Part shown: piece after piece, positions 43,699-56,254 of the stretch
Layout of the letters: each line of letters begins with the position of its first letter
Numbering within the stretch: position 1 is the stretch's first letter
Source: Sinorhizobium meliloti
GTDB taxonomy: Bacteria; Pseudomonadota; Alphaproteobacteria; Rhizobiales; Rhizobiaceae
DNA: 64,000 nucleotides
Reading direction: 5' to 3'
Assembly: GCF_035610345.1 (NCBI RefSeq)
Contig: NZ_CP141212.1
Location: forward strand, 2,955,001-3,019,000
Position numbers and translations under genes: made by a program
Notes under the pieces: model-generated
Database searches by the model: none
What the model saw: only the letters and a program-made list of their open reading frames with translations
Told to the model about the DNA's origin: nothing

Positions 43699-44768
43699 GG
43701 CTCGAGGTCGAAGCGCGCCTTCGTCTCGGCTCCTTCGCGATCGATGCCGCCTTCGGCTCGGAGGGCGGCGTGACCGCCCTTTTCGGCCGCTCCGGCTCCG
43801 GCAAGACCTCGCTCGTCAACATCATCGCCGGCCTCCTCCGGCCCGATCAGGGCCGCGTCGTGCTCGACGGCGACACGATCGCCGACAGCGAGCGCCGGCT
43901 TTTCACCCCCGTCCACCGCCGCCGCTTTGCCTATGTGTTCCAGGAAGCCCGCCTCTTTCCGCATTTGAGCGTCCGCAGAAATCTCGCCTATGGCCGCTGG
44001 TTCGCAGGCGCGGCCCGATCGGGGCCGGAATTCGGCAGGATCGTCGAAATGCTCGGCATCGGACATCTGCTCGATCGGATGCCCTCGACGCTCTCGGGCG
44101 GCGAGCGGCAGCGCGTCGCCATCGGCCGGGCCCTGCTCGCTTCCCCCCGCCTGCTCCTGATGGACGAGCCGCTCGCCGCGCTCGACGACGCCAGAAAGGC
44201 CGAAATCCTGCCCTATCTGGAGCGGCTGCGCGACGAGACGCGGATTCCGATCGTCTATGTCAGTCATTCCGTGGTTGAAGTGGCGCGGCTGGCGGAGCGC
44301 GTCGTCGTCATGGAAAACGGCCGGGTCAAGGCCTTCGGCAAAACGGCGGCCGTTCTGAACGAGCCGTTTCCGACATCCGCCGCCGACCGGCGGCAAGCGG
44401 GCACGTTGATCGAGGGCACCGTCGACAGTCATGACGAAGGCCACGAACTGACCATGGTGCGCGCCGGAGACTGCCTGATCCGCGTGCCGCATCTCGTCGC
44501 AGAGGCCGGGCAAAGTCTACGCCTCTACATTGCCGCGCGCGACGTCATGCTGGCGACCCGTCGCCCGGAAGGCATCAGCGCCCTGAACGTGCTTCCGGGA
44601 ACGATCGTCGGCGTCTCGTCGCCGCGGCAAGGAAGCGTCGACATGCGCGTCGATTGCGGCGGCAACATCATCGCCGCGCGCGTGACGACCGTCTCCCGCG
44701 ATGCGCTCGCGCTTTGCCCGGGAAAGCAGGTGCACGCCATCATCAAGACCGTCGCGCTCGATTATTAG
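43695..44768 (+). CDS. modC: Molybdate ABC transporter ATP-binding protein
   Basis: Energises molybdate import. The 357-residue product has a Walker [11 protein letters not shown] (about 30-39), the Q loop [15 protein letters not shown] signature [16 protein letters not shown] (about 135-150), Walker [13 protein letters not shown], and a C-terminal MopI/TOBE domain (about 290-355, [13 protein letters not shown]) that binds oxyanion as a sensor. ATG 43695 overlaps the modB stop. It converges with the ModE-like gene, leaving 12 bases between their ends. Confidence 0.96.
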   Translation: MRLEVEARLRLGSFAIDAAFGSEGGVTALFGRSGSGKTSLVNIIAGLLRPDQGRVVLDGDTIADSERRLFTPVHRRRFAYVFQEARLFPHLSVRRNLAYGRWFAGAARSGPEFGRIVEMLGIGHLLDRMPSTLSGGERQRVAIGRALLASPRLLLMDEPLAALDDARKAEILPYLERLRDETRIPIVYVSHSVVEVARLAERVVVMENGRVKAFGKTAAVLNEPFPTSAADRRQAGTLIEGTVDSHDEGHELTMVRAGDCLIRVPHLVAEAGQSLRLYIAARDVMLATRRPEGISALNVLPGTIVGVSSPRQGSVDMRVDCGGNIIAARVTTVSRDALALCPGKQVHAIIKTVALDY

Positions 44769-44780
44769 AGAAGCGAATGG

Positions 44781-45176
44781 TTAGAGCGGCTTTCCGGTTG
44801 GCTCCTCTTGCGGAGCACCGTTGCAGGCGCGCATGGCGTCGAGCCAATCGAGATCGTCCGCGATCGCGGCCTGCGCCTTGGCCTCCATCGCCCGGAAGCG
44901 CTCGATCAGCATCTCGCCAAAAGCGGTGACCACGGCGCCGCCGCCCTGCTTGCCGCCACGCTGCGAGTCCACCGCCGGCTCCTTGAACATGCGGTTCAAG
45001 GCGTCGACCAGCAGCCAGGCACGGCGGTAAGACATATCCATGGCCCGCCCGGCAGCGGAAATGGAGCCGGTCTCGCGGATGTGTTCCAGAAGCATGATCT
45101 TGCCGCGCCCGAGACGGCTGTTCGGCGGCAAGTCGATGCGGAGGATCGGGCGGGGGTCGGCTTCGGTATCGTGCAT
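44781..45176 (-). CDS. ModE-like winged-helix regulator, no molybdate-binding domain
   Basis: A 131-residue protein whose whole length is a ModE/LysR-type winged helix: KIMLLEHIRETGSISAAGRA (about 26-45) and MSYRRAWLLVDALNRMF (about 48-64), then PAVDSQRGGKQGGGAVVT. This is the ModE N-terminal domain; the C-terminal tandem TOBE/Mop domain of E. coli ModE is absent, as in several rhizobial homologues. Position next to modABC supports molybdenum-linked regulation. How it senses molybdate without TOBE is open. ATG 45176 is not supported by a strong ribosome site. Confidence 0.85.
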   Translation of the reverse strand: MHDTEADPRPILRIDLPPNSRLGRGKIMLLEHIRETGSISAAGRAMDMSYRRAWLLVDALNRMFKEPAVDSQRGGKQGGGAVVTAFGEMLIERFRAMEAKAQAAIADDLDWLDAMRACNGAPQEEPTGKPL

Positions 45177-45350
45177 GGAGCGAACATAAAGCCTGGCGCA
45201 GGAGACGGGAAGGCGCGACCGCTCAAAGACGATGCGGGAGCTTCGGGCACGGGAACTGTGCATCGCCGCCCGAAACCGGCCAAGCAGGCTTGATCGAAGC
45301 CGACATTGGATGCAGCGATAGACATAGCTGAACAAACCCAAGAGATGATC

Positions 45351-48240
<2,890 letters not shown>

Positions 48241-48241
48241 C

Positions 48242-49255
48242 ATGGCCAGAATGACGATGATCGAAGCGGTGCGCAGCGCCATGGACGTCTCGATGGCGCG
48301 CGACGAAAATGTGGTCGTCTTCGGCGAGGATGTCGGTTATTTCGGCGGCGTTTTCCGCTGCACCCAGGGGCTTCAGGCGAAATACGGCAAGACGCGCTGC
48401 TTCGATACGCCGATCAGCGAGTCCGGTATCGTCGGCACGGCCATCGGCATGGCCGCCTACGGGCTGAAACCATGCGTCGAGATTCAGTTTGCCGACTACA
48501 TGTATCCCGCTTACGACCAGCTCACGCAGGAGGCCGCGCGGATCCGCTACCGCTCGAACGGCGACTTCACCTGCCCGATCGTCGTGCGCATGCCGACGGG
48601 CGGCGGCATCTTCGGCGGCCAGACCCACAGCCAGAGCCCGGAGGCGCTCTTCACCCATGTTTGCGGGCTGAAGGTCGTCGTGCCTTCGAATCCATATGAC
48701 GCCAAAGGCCTGCTCATCTCGGCGATCGAGGATCCGGATCCCGTGATGTTCCTGGAGCCGAAGCGGCTTTATAACGGCCCCTTCGACGGCCACCACGAAC
48801 GCCCGGTCACGGCCTGGTCCAAGCACGAGCTCGGCGACGTTCCGGATGGCCACTATGCGATCCCGATCGGCAAGGCCGAGATACGCCGCAAGGGCTCAGG
48901 CGTGACTGTTATCGCCTATGGTACGATGGTGCACGTGGCGCTCGCGGCAGCCGAGGAGACCGGTATCGACGCGGAGGTGATCGATCTGCGCAGTCTGTTG
49001 CCGCTCGACCTCGAGACGATCGTGCAATCCGCGAAGAAGACCGGGCGGTGCGTGGTCGTGCACGAGGCGACGCTGACCTCGGGATTCGGTGCCGAGCTCG
49101 CTGCTCTCGTTCAGGAGCATTGCTTCTATCACCTCGAGTCTCCGGTCGTCCGGGTAACGGGTTGGGACACGCCCTATCCGCACGCGCAGGAGTGGGATTA
49201 TTTCCCCGGTCCGGCACGCGTCGGGCGTGCGCTCGCCGAAGCGATGGAGGGCTGA
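48242..49255 (+). CDS. bkdA2: Branched-chain 2-oxoacid dehydrogenase E1, beta subunit
   Basis: Partner of the alpha subunit in the E1 heterotetramer. The 337-residue product shows VVVFGEDVGYFGGVFRCTQG (about 24-43), TPISESGIVGTAIGMAAYG (about 56-74), FADYMYPAYDQLTQEAARIR and a C-terminal transketolase domain (VTVIAYGTMVHVALAAAEE). ATG 48242 begins just after the bkdA1 stop (TGAC ATG). Confidence 0.97.
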   Translation: MARMTMIEAVRSAMDVSMARDENVVVFGEDVGYFGGVFRCTQGLQAKYGKTRCFDTPISESGIVGTAIGMAAYGLKPCVEIQFADYMYPAYDQLTQEAARIRYRSNGDFTCPIVVRMPTGGGIFGGQTHSQSPEALFTHVCGLKVVVPSNPYDAKGLLISAIEDPDPVMFLEPKRLYNGPFDGHHERPVTAWSKHELGDVPDGHYAIPIGKAEIRRKGSGVTVIAYGTMVHVALAAAEETGIDAEVIDLRSLLPLDLETIVQSAKKTGRCVVVHEATLTSGFGAELAALVQEHCFYHLESPVVRVTGWDTPYPHAQEWDYFPGPARVGRALAEAMEG

Positions 49256-49258
49256 CCG

Positions 49259-50539
49259 GTGGGTGAATTCATCATCAAGATGCCCGATGTCGGCGAGGGT
49301 GTCGCGGAGGCCGAACTCGTCGAGTGGCATGTGAAGCCCGGCGATCCGGTGCGCGAGGATATGGTGCTCGCCGCCGTCATGACCGACAAGGCCACGGTCG
49401 AAATCCCCTCGCCAGTCACCGGCAAGGTCCTGTGGCTCGGAGCGGAAGTCGGCGACACGGTTGCGGTGAAGGCGCCGCTGGTCAGGATCGAGACCGCCGG
49501 CGAGGCGGGCGATGCTGTCCCGGACAGCGTCCCGGAGGCGCTGGCCGAAAACGTGCTGGACGAGCCCGTCGCCGTCTCCTCCCGGCCTGCGGCCAAGGCG
49601 CCGCCGCAGCCTGAAAAACCTGCACCGAGAACCGCGCCGGCGCCGCGCGAAACGACGGATATTTCGCCAAGGCCACTCGCCTCCCCGGCGGTGCGGCTGC
49701 GCGCCAGAGAGAGCGGCATCGATCTCAGGCAGGTGGCCGGCACCGGGCCGGCCGGCCGGATCACCCATGAGGATCTCGATCTCTTCATCAGCCGCGGCGC
49801 CGGGCCGCTGCCGGCTCAGGCCGGCCTCGTCCGCAAGACCGCCGTCGAGGAGGTCAGGATGACCGGCCTCAGACGCCGGATCGCCGAAAAGATGTCGCTC
49901 TCCACCTCACGCATCCCCCACATCACCTATGTGGAAGAGGTGGACATGACGGCGCTCGAGGATCTGCGCGCGACGATGAACCGCGACCGCAAGCAGGAGC
50001 AGGCCAAGCTCACGATCCTGCCTTTCCTGATGCGCGCGCTGGTGAAGACCGTCGCCGAGCAGCCCGGCGTCAACGCCACGTTCGACGACCATGCCGGCGT
50101 CATTCACCGCCACGCTGCCGTCCATATCGGCATCGCCACCCAGACGCCCGCCGGGCTGACTGTCCCGGTGGTGCGCCATGCCGAGGCGCGCGGGATATGG
50201 GACTGCGCGGCCGAGCTCAACCGGCTGGCGGAGGCGGCCCGCACCGGAACGGCGACGCGCGACGAGCTTACCGGCTCGACCATCACCATCTCCTCGCTCG
50301 GCGCCATCGGCGGAATCGCCACGACGCCGGTCATCAACCATCCGGAGGTGGCGATCGTCGGCGTCAACAAGATCGCCGTCCGGCCCGTCTGGGACGGCGC
50401 ACAATTCGTCCCGCGCAAAATCATGAATCTCTCGTCGAGCTTCGATCACCGGGTCATCGACGGCTGGGATGCCGCGATCTTCGTCCAGCGCCTGAAGACG
50501 CTGCTCGAAACGCCGGCGCTGATTTTCGTTGAAGGATAG
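49259..50539 (+). CDS. bkdB: Branched-chain 2-oxoacid dehydrogenase E2 (lipoyl acyltransferase)
   Basis: Core acyltransferase of the complex. The 426-residue product has one lipoyl domain (about 3-78, lipoylated Lys44 in MTDKATVEIP), a Pro/Ala-rich linker (about 85-138), a peripheral subunit-binding domain (about 140-176, ASPAVRLRARESGIDLRQVAGTGP split across the fold), and the catalytic domain with the HRVIDG motif (about 399-404, SSSFDHRVIDGWDA). It starts at GTG 49259, 3 bases after bkdA2. Confidence 0.96.
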   Translation: MGEFIIKMPDVGEGVAEAELVEWHVKPGDPVREDMVLAAVMTDKATVEIPSPVTGKVLWLGAEVGDTVAVKAPLVRIETAGEAGDAVPDSVPEALAENVLDEPVAVSSRPAAKAPPQPEKPAPRTAPAPRETTDISPRPLASPAVRLRARESGIDLRQVAGTGPAGRITHEDLDLFISRGAGPLPAQAGLVRKTAVEEVRMTGLRRRIAEKMSLSTSRIPHITYVEEVDMTALEDLRATMNRDRKQEQAKLTILPFLMRALVKTVAEQPGVNATFDDHAGVIHRHAAVHIGIATQTPAGLTVPVVRHAEARGIWDCAAELNRLAEAARTGTATRDELTGSTITISSLGAIGGIATTPVINHPEVAIVGVNKIAVRPVWDGAQFVPRKIMNLSSSFDHRVIDGWDAAIFVQRLKTLLETPALIFVEG

Positions 50540-50545
50540 GCATCC

Positions 50546-51940
50546 ATGAAGGAAATCTCCTGCAAGCTCCTGGTTCTCGGCGCCGGACCCGGCGGCTATG
50601 TCGCGGCGATCCGCGCCGGCCAGCTCGGCGTCAACACGGTGATCGTCGAGAAAGCGAAGGCTGGCGGCACCTGTCTGAATGTCGGCTGCATTCCGTCGAA
50701 GGCGCTGATCCACGCGGCGGACGAATATCACAGGCTCCGCACGGCTGCCTCGGGCAAGAACCCGCTCGGCCTTTCGTTGAGTGCTCCGGCGATCGACCTC
50801 CGGCGAACGATCGCCTGGAAGGACGGCATCGTCGGACGGCTGAACGGCGGCGTCACGGGGCTCCTGAAGAAGGCGGGCGTCAAGGCGGTCATCGGCGAGG
50901 GACGCTTCGTCGACGGCAAGACGGTGGATGTGGAAACGGAAACCGGGCTTCAGCGCATTCGGGCGGAAGCGATCGTTATCGCGACCGGTTCGGCGCCGGT
51001 CGAGCTTCCCGACCTTCCCTTCGGCGGAAGCGTCATTTCCTCGACCCAGGCTCTGGCGCTGACGGACGTGCCGCAGACGCTCGCGGTGATCGGCGGCGGC
51101 TATATCGGTCTCGAACTCGGAACCGCCTTCGCCAAGCTGGGCTCCAAGGTCACCGTGCTCGAGGCGCTGGACCGGATCCTGCCGCAATACGACGCCGACC
51201 TCTCAAAGCCGGTGATGAAGCGGCTCGGCGAACTCGGTGTGGAGGTCTTCACCCGCACCAAGGCCAAACGGCTCTCCGCCGATCGGCGGGGCCTGCTTGC
51301 CGAGGAGAACGGCCGCGCCTTCGAGGTCCCGGCGGAGAAGGTTCTCGTCACCGTCGGCCGCCGGCCGGTGACCGACGGCTGGGGGCTTGAAGAGATCGAT
51401 CTGGACCGGTCGGGCAGGTTCATCCGCATCGACGACCAGTGCCGCACTTCGATGCGCGGCATCTATGCGATCGGCGACGTGACCGGAGAGCCGATGCTTG
51501 CGCACCGGGCGATGGCACAGGGCGAAATGGTCGCGGAAATCGTCGCCGGTCATAAGCGGAGCTGGGACAAGCGCTGCATTCCGGCGGTCTGCTTCACCGA
51601 CCCGGAAATCGTCTCCTCCGGCCTCTCGCCGGAAGAGGCGCGTGCTGCCGGCATCGACGTCAAGATCGGCCAATTTCCCTTCCAGGCGAACGGCCGCGCC
51701 ATGACGACGCTGTCCGAGGACGGCTTCGTGCGGGTCATCGCCCGCGCCGACAATCACCTGGTCCTCGGCATCCAGGCTGTCGGCCATGGCGTTTCGGAAC
51801 TGTCGGCGACTTTTGCGCTGGCGATCGAGATGGGCGCGCGGCTGGAGGACATCGCCGGCACCATCCACGCGCATCCGACGCAATCGGAAGCCTTCCAGGA
51901 GGCGGCCTTCAAGACGCTCGGGCACGCTCTGCATATGTGA
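50546..51940 (+). CDS. lpd: Dihydrolipoamide dehydrogenase (E3) of the bkd complex
   Basis: Reoxidises the lipoyl groups, passing electrons to NAD+. The 464-residue flavoprotein has the FAD motif LVLGAGPGGYVAAIRAGQLG (about 9-28), redox-active cysteines in GGTCLNVGCIPSKAL (about 40-54), the NAD motif VIGGGYIGLELGTAFAKLGS (about 181-200) and the catalytic His-Glu pair in IHAHPTQSEAFQE near the end. It lies 6 bases after bkdB, so it is the complex-specific E3 rather than the housekeeping one. Confidence 0.96.
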   Translation: MKEISCKLLVLGAGPGGYVAAIRAGQLGVNTVIVEKAKAGGTCLNVGCIPSKALIHAADEYHRLRTAASGKNPLGLSLSAPAIDLRRTIAWKDGIVGRLNGGVTGLLKKAGVKAVIGEGRFVDGKTVDVETETGLQRIRAEAIVIATGSAPVELPDLPFGGSVISSTQALALTDVPQTLAVIGGGYIGLELGTAFAKLGSKVTVLEALDRILPQYDADLSKPVMKRLGELGVEVFTRTKAKRLSADRRGLLAEENGRAFEVPAEKVLVTVGRRPVTDGWGLEEIDLDRSGRFIRIDDQCRTSMRGIYAIGDVTGEPMLAHRAMAQGEMVAEIVAGHKRSWDKRCIPAVCFTDPEIVSSGLSPEEARAAGIDVKIGQFPFQANGRAMTTLSEDGFVRVIARADNHLVLGIQAVGHGVSELSATFALAIEMGARLEDIAGTIHAHPTQSEAFQEAAFKTLGHALHM

Positions 51941-51958
51941 GCGGCCCCGGCGTCCCAG

Positions 51959-51983
51959 TCCCTCCCAATCGGTGAGGGATTTG
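51959..51983 (+). terminator. Hairpin terminator after the bkd operon
   Basis: TCCCTC (51959-51964) and GAGGGA (51974-51979) form a short stem with a 9-base loop, then TTTG. It lies 19 bases after the lpd stop, between convergent lpd and purU. Confidence 0.5.
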
Positions 51984-52007
51984 CCAGCAGAGCCCGGCGA
52001 CCAGGCC

Positions 52008-52892
52008 TCAGCCCATCCGTTCCGACGCGTAGGAACCCGGGCTCGGCGGGAAGACGACGACGCGGTTGCCGTTGATGAAGCAGCGGTGGTGGATATGGGC
52101 GTGCACGGCGCGGGCCAGCACCTGGCTTTCGACGTCGCGGCCGATCGAGACGTAATCCTCGGCCGACTGCGCATGGGTGATGCGGGCGATATCCTGCTCG
52201 ATGATCGGACCCTCGTCGAGATCGGCGGTGACGTAGTGGGCCGTCGCGCCGATCAGCTTCACGCCGCGCTCATAGGCCTGCTTATAGGGGTTCGCCCCCT
52301 TGAACGACGGCAGGAAGGAGTGGTGGATGTTGATGATCTTCCCCGACATCTTCTTGCAGAGCGCATCGGAAAGCACCTGCATGTAGCGGGCCAGCACGAT
52401 CAGCTCGGCGCCGGTCTGCTCGACGACGTCCATCAGCTGGGCTTCGGCCTTCGGCTTGTTTTCCTTCGTCACCTTGATGCAGTGGAAGGGGATGTCGTGG
52501 TTGACGACCACCTTCTGGTAGTCGAAGTGGTTGGAGACGACCCCGACGATGTCGATCGGCAAGGCGCCGATCTTCCAGCGGTAGAGAAGATCGTTCAGGC
52601 AATGGCCGAAGCGCGACACCATGAGCAGCACCTTCATGCGCTCCTCGGAATCACGGATCTCCATCGTCATCTCGAAGCGCTTGATCACCGGTTCGAAGCC
52701 TTCGCGCAGCTCTTCGAGCTTGGCGCCATCCTGGCTGATGAAGGTGAGACGCATGAAGAACAGGCCCGTCTGGAAATCGTCGAACTGCGAGCTGTCGCTG
52801 ATATAGCAGCCCTTTTCGGCGAGATAGCCGGTGATGGCGGCGACGATGCCGCGAGTGGATTTGCAGCTGACGGTCAGCACATAGCTTTTCAT
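52008..52892 (-). CDS. purU: Formyltetrahydrofolate deformylase
   Basis: Hydrolyses 10-formyl-tetrahydrofolate to formate and tetrahydrofolate. The 294-residue product has an N-terminal ACT domain (about 3-85, YVLTVSCKSTRGIVAAITGY) and a formyltransferase-like catalytic domain with NHDIPFHCI, NIHHSFLPSFKGANPY (about 226-241, catalytic His) and ATAHYVTADLDEGPIIEQD (catalytic Asp). ATG 52892 begins MKSYVLTVS; the upstream frame is not conserved-looking. It stands alone, convergent with the bkd operon and co-directional with maiA after a gap of 159 bases. Confidence 0.95.
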   Translation of the reverse strand: MKSYVLTVSCKSTRGIVAAITGYLAEKGCYISDSSQFDDFQTGLFFMRLTFISQDGAKLEELREGFEPVIKRFEMTMEIRDSEERMKVLLMVSRFGHCLNDLLYRWKIGALPIDIVGVVSNHFDYQKVVVNHDIPFHCIKVTKENKPKAEAQLMDVVEQTGAELIVLARYMQVLSDALCKKMSGKIINIHHSFLPSFKGANPYKQAYERGVKLIGATAHYVTADLDEGPIIEQDIARITHAQSAEDYVSIGRDVESQVLARAVHAHIHHRCFINGNRVVVFPPSPGSYASERMG

Positions 52893-53051
52893 CGATGAAT
52901 CTCTCGTTTTGAGGTGTTCCCACGCCCTTACACGGGCAGTCGCGCAAAAACTAGCTTGGCGATCTGCGGCCCGCCGATCCATTCGCGACATCGGCTTGGC
53001 GGAACAGGCCACACCGATGTGCGAATGACGAAATCGCATCCGAAACGGGGG

Positions 53052-53693
53052 TCAAGGTTTGGCGCGGTCGGGATGCGCCCTGCGGAAGGCGTCGATGGCG
53101 GTGCAGCGGCGATCTATGGCAACGATCCGCGGGCACGCCGAAAGATCGACATCCCAGCGCCGTGCATTGTAGACCTGCGGCACGAGGCAGAGATCCGCCA
53201 TCGTCGGACGATCGCCATGGCAGAATTCACCGGTCGCGGGGCGGTCCAGCATACGCTCGAAGGCAGCGAGACCCTCGCCGATGAATTTCTGCATCCACTC
53301 GCGCCGCGCGGCCTCGCCGTCGCCCGCGCCCGCCATCACATGAGCGACGACGCCGAGATTGCAGACGGGATGGATATCCATCGCCACGGCATAGGAAAGC
53401 GCGCGGACGCGTTGCCGGTCGACGGGATGGGACGGGAGGAAACCCGTCCCATCCCGCGTCTCCGCAAGATATTCGATGATGGCGAGCGACTGGGTGAGGC
53501 GCTCTCCGTCGATGTCGAGCACCGGCACCAGTCCCTGCGGATTCCGGGCGAGATGCTCCGGCGCGCCATGAGCCTTTGCCAGCAGGTCGACCGGGACGGA
53601 GCGATAGGCTTCGCCGATCAGGTTGAGCGCGATCCGCACCCGGTAGCTCGCCGACGAGCGCCAATAATCATAAAGCACGGTTTCGTTCGCCAC
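53052..53693 (-). CDS. maiA: Maleylacetoacetate isomerase
   Basis: Glutathione-dependent cis-trans isomerase of maleylacetoacetate, GST zeta class. The 213-residue product has the zeta active-site motif SSASYRVRIALNLIGEAYRS (about 11-30), NPQGLVPVLDIDG (about 49-61), QSLAIIEYL and FCHGDRPTMADLCLVPQVYN (about 155-175). GTG 53693 is preferred (GGAG 6 bases upstream), giving MANETVLYDYW; another GTG lies four codons earlier. It follows fahA with a 23-base gap in the homogentisate gene cluster. Confidence 0.93.
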   Translation of the reverse strand: MANETVLYDYWRSSASYRVRIALNLIGEAYRSVPVDLLAKAHGAPEHLARNPQGLVPVLDIDGERLTQSLAIIEYLAETRDGTGFLPSHPVDRQRVRALSYAVAMDIHPVCNLGVVAHVMAGAGDGEAARREWMQKFIGEGLAAFERMLDRPATGEFCHGDRPTMADLCLVPQVYNARRWDVDLSACPRIVAIDRRCTAIDAFRRAHPDRAKP

Positions 53694-53716
53694 ACCCGTC
53701 TCCACGCTGTCCGACC

Positions 53717-54733
53717 TCAGCCGCGCTCGTATTTTCCGACCTTCTGTTCGATGGCGCCGAAAATCGAATGGCCGGTACGATCCTTCATCTCGATGCGGAC
53801 GACATCGCCGAATTTCAGGAACTGCGTTTTCGGTGACCCGCCTTCGATCGTCTCGATCATGCGCAATTCGGCGATGCACGAATAGCCGGCCCCGCCCTCG
53901 GAAACCGGCCTGCCCGGCCCGCCCTCGAGCTTGTTGGAAACGGTGCCCGAGCCGATGATCGTGCCGGCCGAAAGCGGCCTCGTTCGCGCGGCATGCACGA
54001 TCAGCTGCGGGAAATCGAAGGTCATGTCGATGCCGCCATTGGCCCGGCCGAAGGGCTCGCCATTGAGATCGACGTGGAGCGGCAGATGCAGCTTCCCGCC
54101 ATCCCAGGCTTCGCCGAGTTCCTCCGGCGTCACGGCGACCGGCGAGAAGGCGGAAGACGGCTTCGATTGATAGAAGCCGAATCCCTTGGCGAGTTCTCCA
54201 GGAATGAGGCCGCGCAGGGAGACGTCGTTGACGAGCATGACGAGGCGGATCGCGGCCCTTGCTTCCTCGAGCGTCGCGCCCGTGGGCACGTCGTCGACGA
54301 TGACAGCAATTTCGCCTTCCATATCGATGCCCCAGGCATCGTCGGCCATAAGGATCGGATCTCGTGGGCCGAGGAAACTGTCGGAACCGCCCTGATAGAT
54401 CAGCGGATCGGTCCAGAAACTTGCCGGCATCTCGGCATTGCGCGCCTTTCGGACGAGCTCGACATGATTGACATAGGCCGAACCGTCCGCCCACTGAAAG
54501 GCGCGCGGCAGCGGCGAGGCTGCGTCGTGCTCATGGAATCGCATGGTCGGCTGCGCTCCGGTCTCGATCCCCTCGGCGACGCGCTCCAGCCGCGGACCCG
54601 CATGCGCCCAGTCGTCAAGCGCCGCCTGCAGTGTGCGGGCGATATGACCGACCTCCGAGCAGCGGGTCAGATCTTTCGAGATCACGACGAGCTTGCCGTC
54701 GCGGGTGGAATCTTTCAGCGTTGCGAGTTTCAT
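53717..54733 (-). CDS. fahA: Fumarylacetoacetate hydrolase
   Basis: Splits fumarylacetoacetate to fumarate and acetoacetate, the last step of tyrosine breakdown. The 338-residue product belongs to the long bacterial FAH type: MKLATLKDSTRDGKLVVIS, the metal and catalytic block DDAWGIDMEGEIAVIVDDVP (about 130-149), LVNDVSLRGLIPGELAKGFG and TPIxGSGT-like IIGSGTVSNKLEGG. It starts at ATG 54733, 80 bases after hmgA on the same strand, and precedes maiA. Confidence 0.94.
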   Translation of the reverse strand: MKLATLKDSTRDGKLVVISKDLTRCSEVGHIARTLQAALDDWAHAGPRLERVAEGIETGAQPTMRFHEHDAASPLPRAFQWADGSAYVNHVELVRKARNAEMPASFWTDPLIYQGGSDSFLGPRDPILMADDAWGIDMEGEIAVIVDDVPTGATLEEARAAIRLVMLVNDVSLRGLIPGELAKGFGFYQSKPSSAFSPVAVTPEELGEAWDGGKLHLPLHVDLNGEPFGRANGGIDMTFDFPQLIVHAARTRPLSAGTIIGSGTVSNKLEGGPGRPVSEGGAGYSCIAELRMIETIEGGSPKTQFLKFGDVVRIEMKDRTGHSIFGAIEQKVGKYERG

Positions 54734-54813
54734 GGAGAGGTGTTCCCGATGCGTTGTTGATTCTCGCCGGGGCGGCGCGGATATTGCAGCATGTCACGGT
54801 TCGGCGGCGGAAG

Positions 54814-56175
54814 TCACTTGATTCCCGGCGTGCCGTCGAATTTCCGTTCGAGGCCGGACCAGCAATCCATGTAGTCGTCCTGCAGCGTCTCGAGCTCTGC
54901 CGCAAACGTCGTCAGCTGCTGGGGGAAGCGAGTCTCGAACATGAATGCCATGGTGTTGTCGAGCTTCACCGGCTTCAGCTCGCCGTTCGACGCCTTCTCG
55001 AAGCCGGAGAAGTCCGGTCCGTGCGCCAGCATCATGTTGTGCAGGCTCATGCCGCCCGGAACGAATCCTTCCTCCTTGGCGTCGTAGCGCCCGTAGATCA
55101 GCCCCATGAACTCGCTCATGATGTTGCGGTGATACCAGGGCGGGCGGAACGTATGCTCGGCGACCAGCCAGCGGGGCGGGAATAGGACGAAGTCTACATT
55201 GGCCGTCCCCTCCTCTCCGGAAGGGGCCGTCAACACCGTGAAGATGGACGGATCGGGATGGTCGAACAGGATCGCGCCGACCGGCGAGAAGGTCTTGAGG
55301 TCGTATTTGTAAGGCGCGTAATTGCCGTGCCAGGCGACGACGTCGAGCGGCGAATGGCCGATCTCGACCATATGGAAGGAGCCGCACCACTTCACCTGTA
55401 CCCGGCAGGGCGTTTCCTTGTCCTCGTAGGCGGCGACCGGCGTCTTGAAGTCGCGCGGATTGGCGAGGCAATTGGCGCCGATCGGGCCGCGATCCGGGAG
55501 CGTGAACTTCGCGCCGTAATTCTCGCAGATGTACCCGCGCCAGACCTTCTCCTCTCCGAGGCGCGTGACCTTGAACATCATGCCGCGCGGTACGAGGCAG
55601 ATTTCAGACGGCTCCACCTCCATCCTGCCGAGCTCGGTGAAAACCTGGATCGCGCCCGTTTCCGGAACGATCAGCAGCTCGCCGTCGGCGTTGAAAAAGT
55701 AGTCGTCCACCATGTCGGCATTGAAGGCATAGGCATGCGCGGCCATGCCGGCTTGCGTCAGCGCGTCGCCCGCCGTCGTCATGGTGCGGATGCCTTGAAG
55801 AAAGGTCAGGCTCTCCGGGGGCGCCGGCAAAGGACTCCAGCGCAACTGCCCGAGCGCCAGGGAATGCTCGCCCACATGCGGCGCCGTCTTCCAATGCGGA
55901 TAGTCGATCTTGCGGAAACGCCCGGTGTGGCGGACGCTCGGTCGGATACGGTAGAGCCAGGAGCGCTCGTTGGTGCCGCGCGGCGCCGTAAAGGGTGAGC
56001 CGGACAGCTGTTCGGCATAAAGGCCGTAATTGCATTTCTGCGGGCTGTTCTGCCCCTGCGGGAGCGCCCCAGGCAGGCTTTCCGTCTCGAAGTCGTTGCC
56101 GAATCCAGGCATATAGCCGGCTGTGCGCTGCTGACCCGAACCTACTCGCCGCTGTTTTTCCGCCTTCTCCAACAT
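54814..56175 (-). CDS. hmgA: Homogentisate 1,2-dioxygenase
   Basis: Iron(II) ring-opening dioxygenase that makes maleylacetoacetate. The 453-residue product fits the family length and contains [19 protein letters not shown] (about 21-39), the iron ligand block [20 protein letters not shown] (about 345-365) and [19 protein letters not shown] (about 380-398). GAGGAGG lies 8 bases before ATG 56175. It is divergent from a MarR gene over 79 bases containing a palindromic operator, and heads hmgA-fahA-maiA. Confidence 0.97.
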   Translation of the reverse strand: MLEKAEKQRRVGSGQQRTAGYMPGFGNDFETESLPGALPQGQNSPQKCNYGLYAEQLSGSPFTAPRGTNERSWLYRIRPSVRHTGRFRKIDYPHWKTAPHVGEHSLALGQLRWSPLPAPPESLTFLQGIRTMTTAGDALTQAGMAAHAYAFNADMVDDYFFNADGELLIVPETGAIQVFTELGRMEVEPSEICLVPRGMMFKVTRLGEEKVWRGYICENYGAKFTLPDRGPIGANCLANPRDFKTPVAAYEDKETPCRVQVKWCGSFHMVEIGHSPLDVVAWHGNYAPYKYDLKTFSPVGAILFDHPDPSIFTVLTAPSGEEGTANVDFVLFPPRWLVAEHTFRPPWYHRNIMSEFMGLIYGRYDAKEEGFVPGGMSLHNMMLAHGPDFSGFEKASNGELKPVKLDNTMAFMFETRFPQQLTTFAAELETLQDDYMDCWSGLERKFDGTPGIK

Positions 56176-56205
56176 GGCTTGAGCCTCCTCTTCTCTTCGC
56201 TATAT

Positions 56206-56239
56206 TAGTTACAATCGTAACTATCGATTTTGTAACTAT
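56206..56239. promoter_or_regulatory. MarR-type operator between hmgA and its regulator
   Basis: TAGTTAC-AATC-GTAACTA (56206-56223) is a perfect palindrome with 7-base arms, and a third half-site GTAACTAT follows at 56232-56239. The sites fill most of the 79-base divergent promoter, so the MarR protein probably represses both hmgA and itself. Confidence 0.7.
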
Positions 56240-56254
56240 CAAGGAAGGAAGGCC

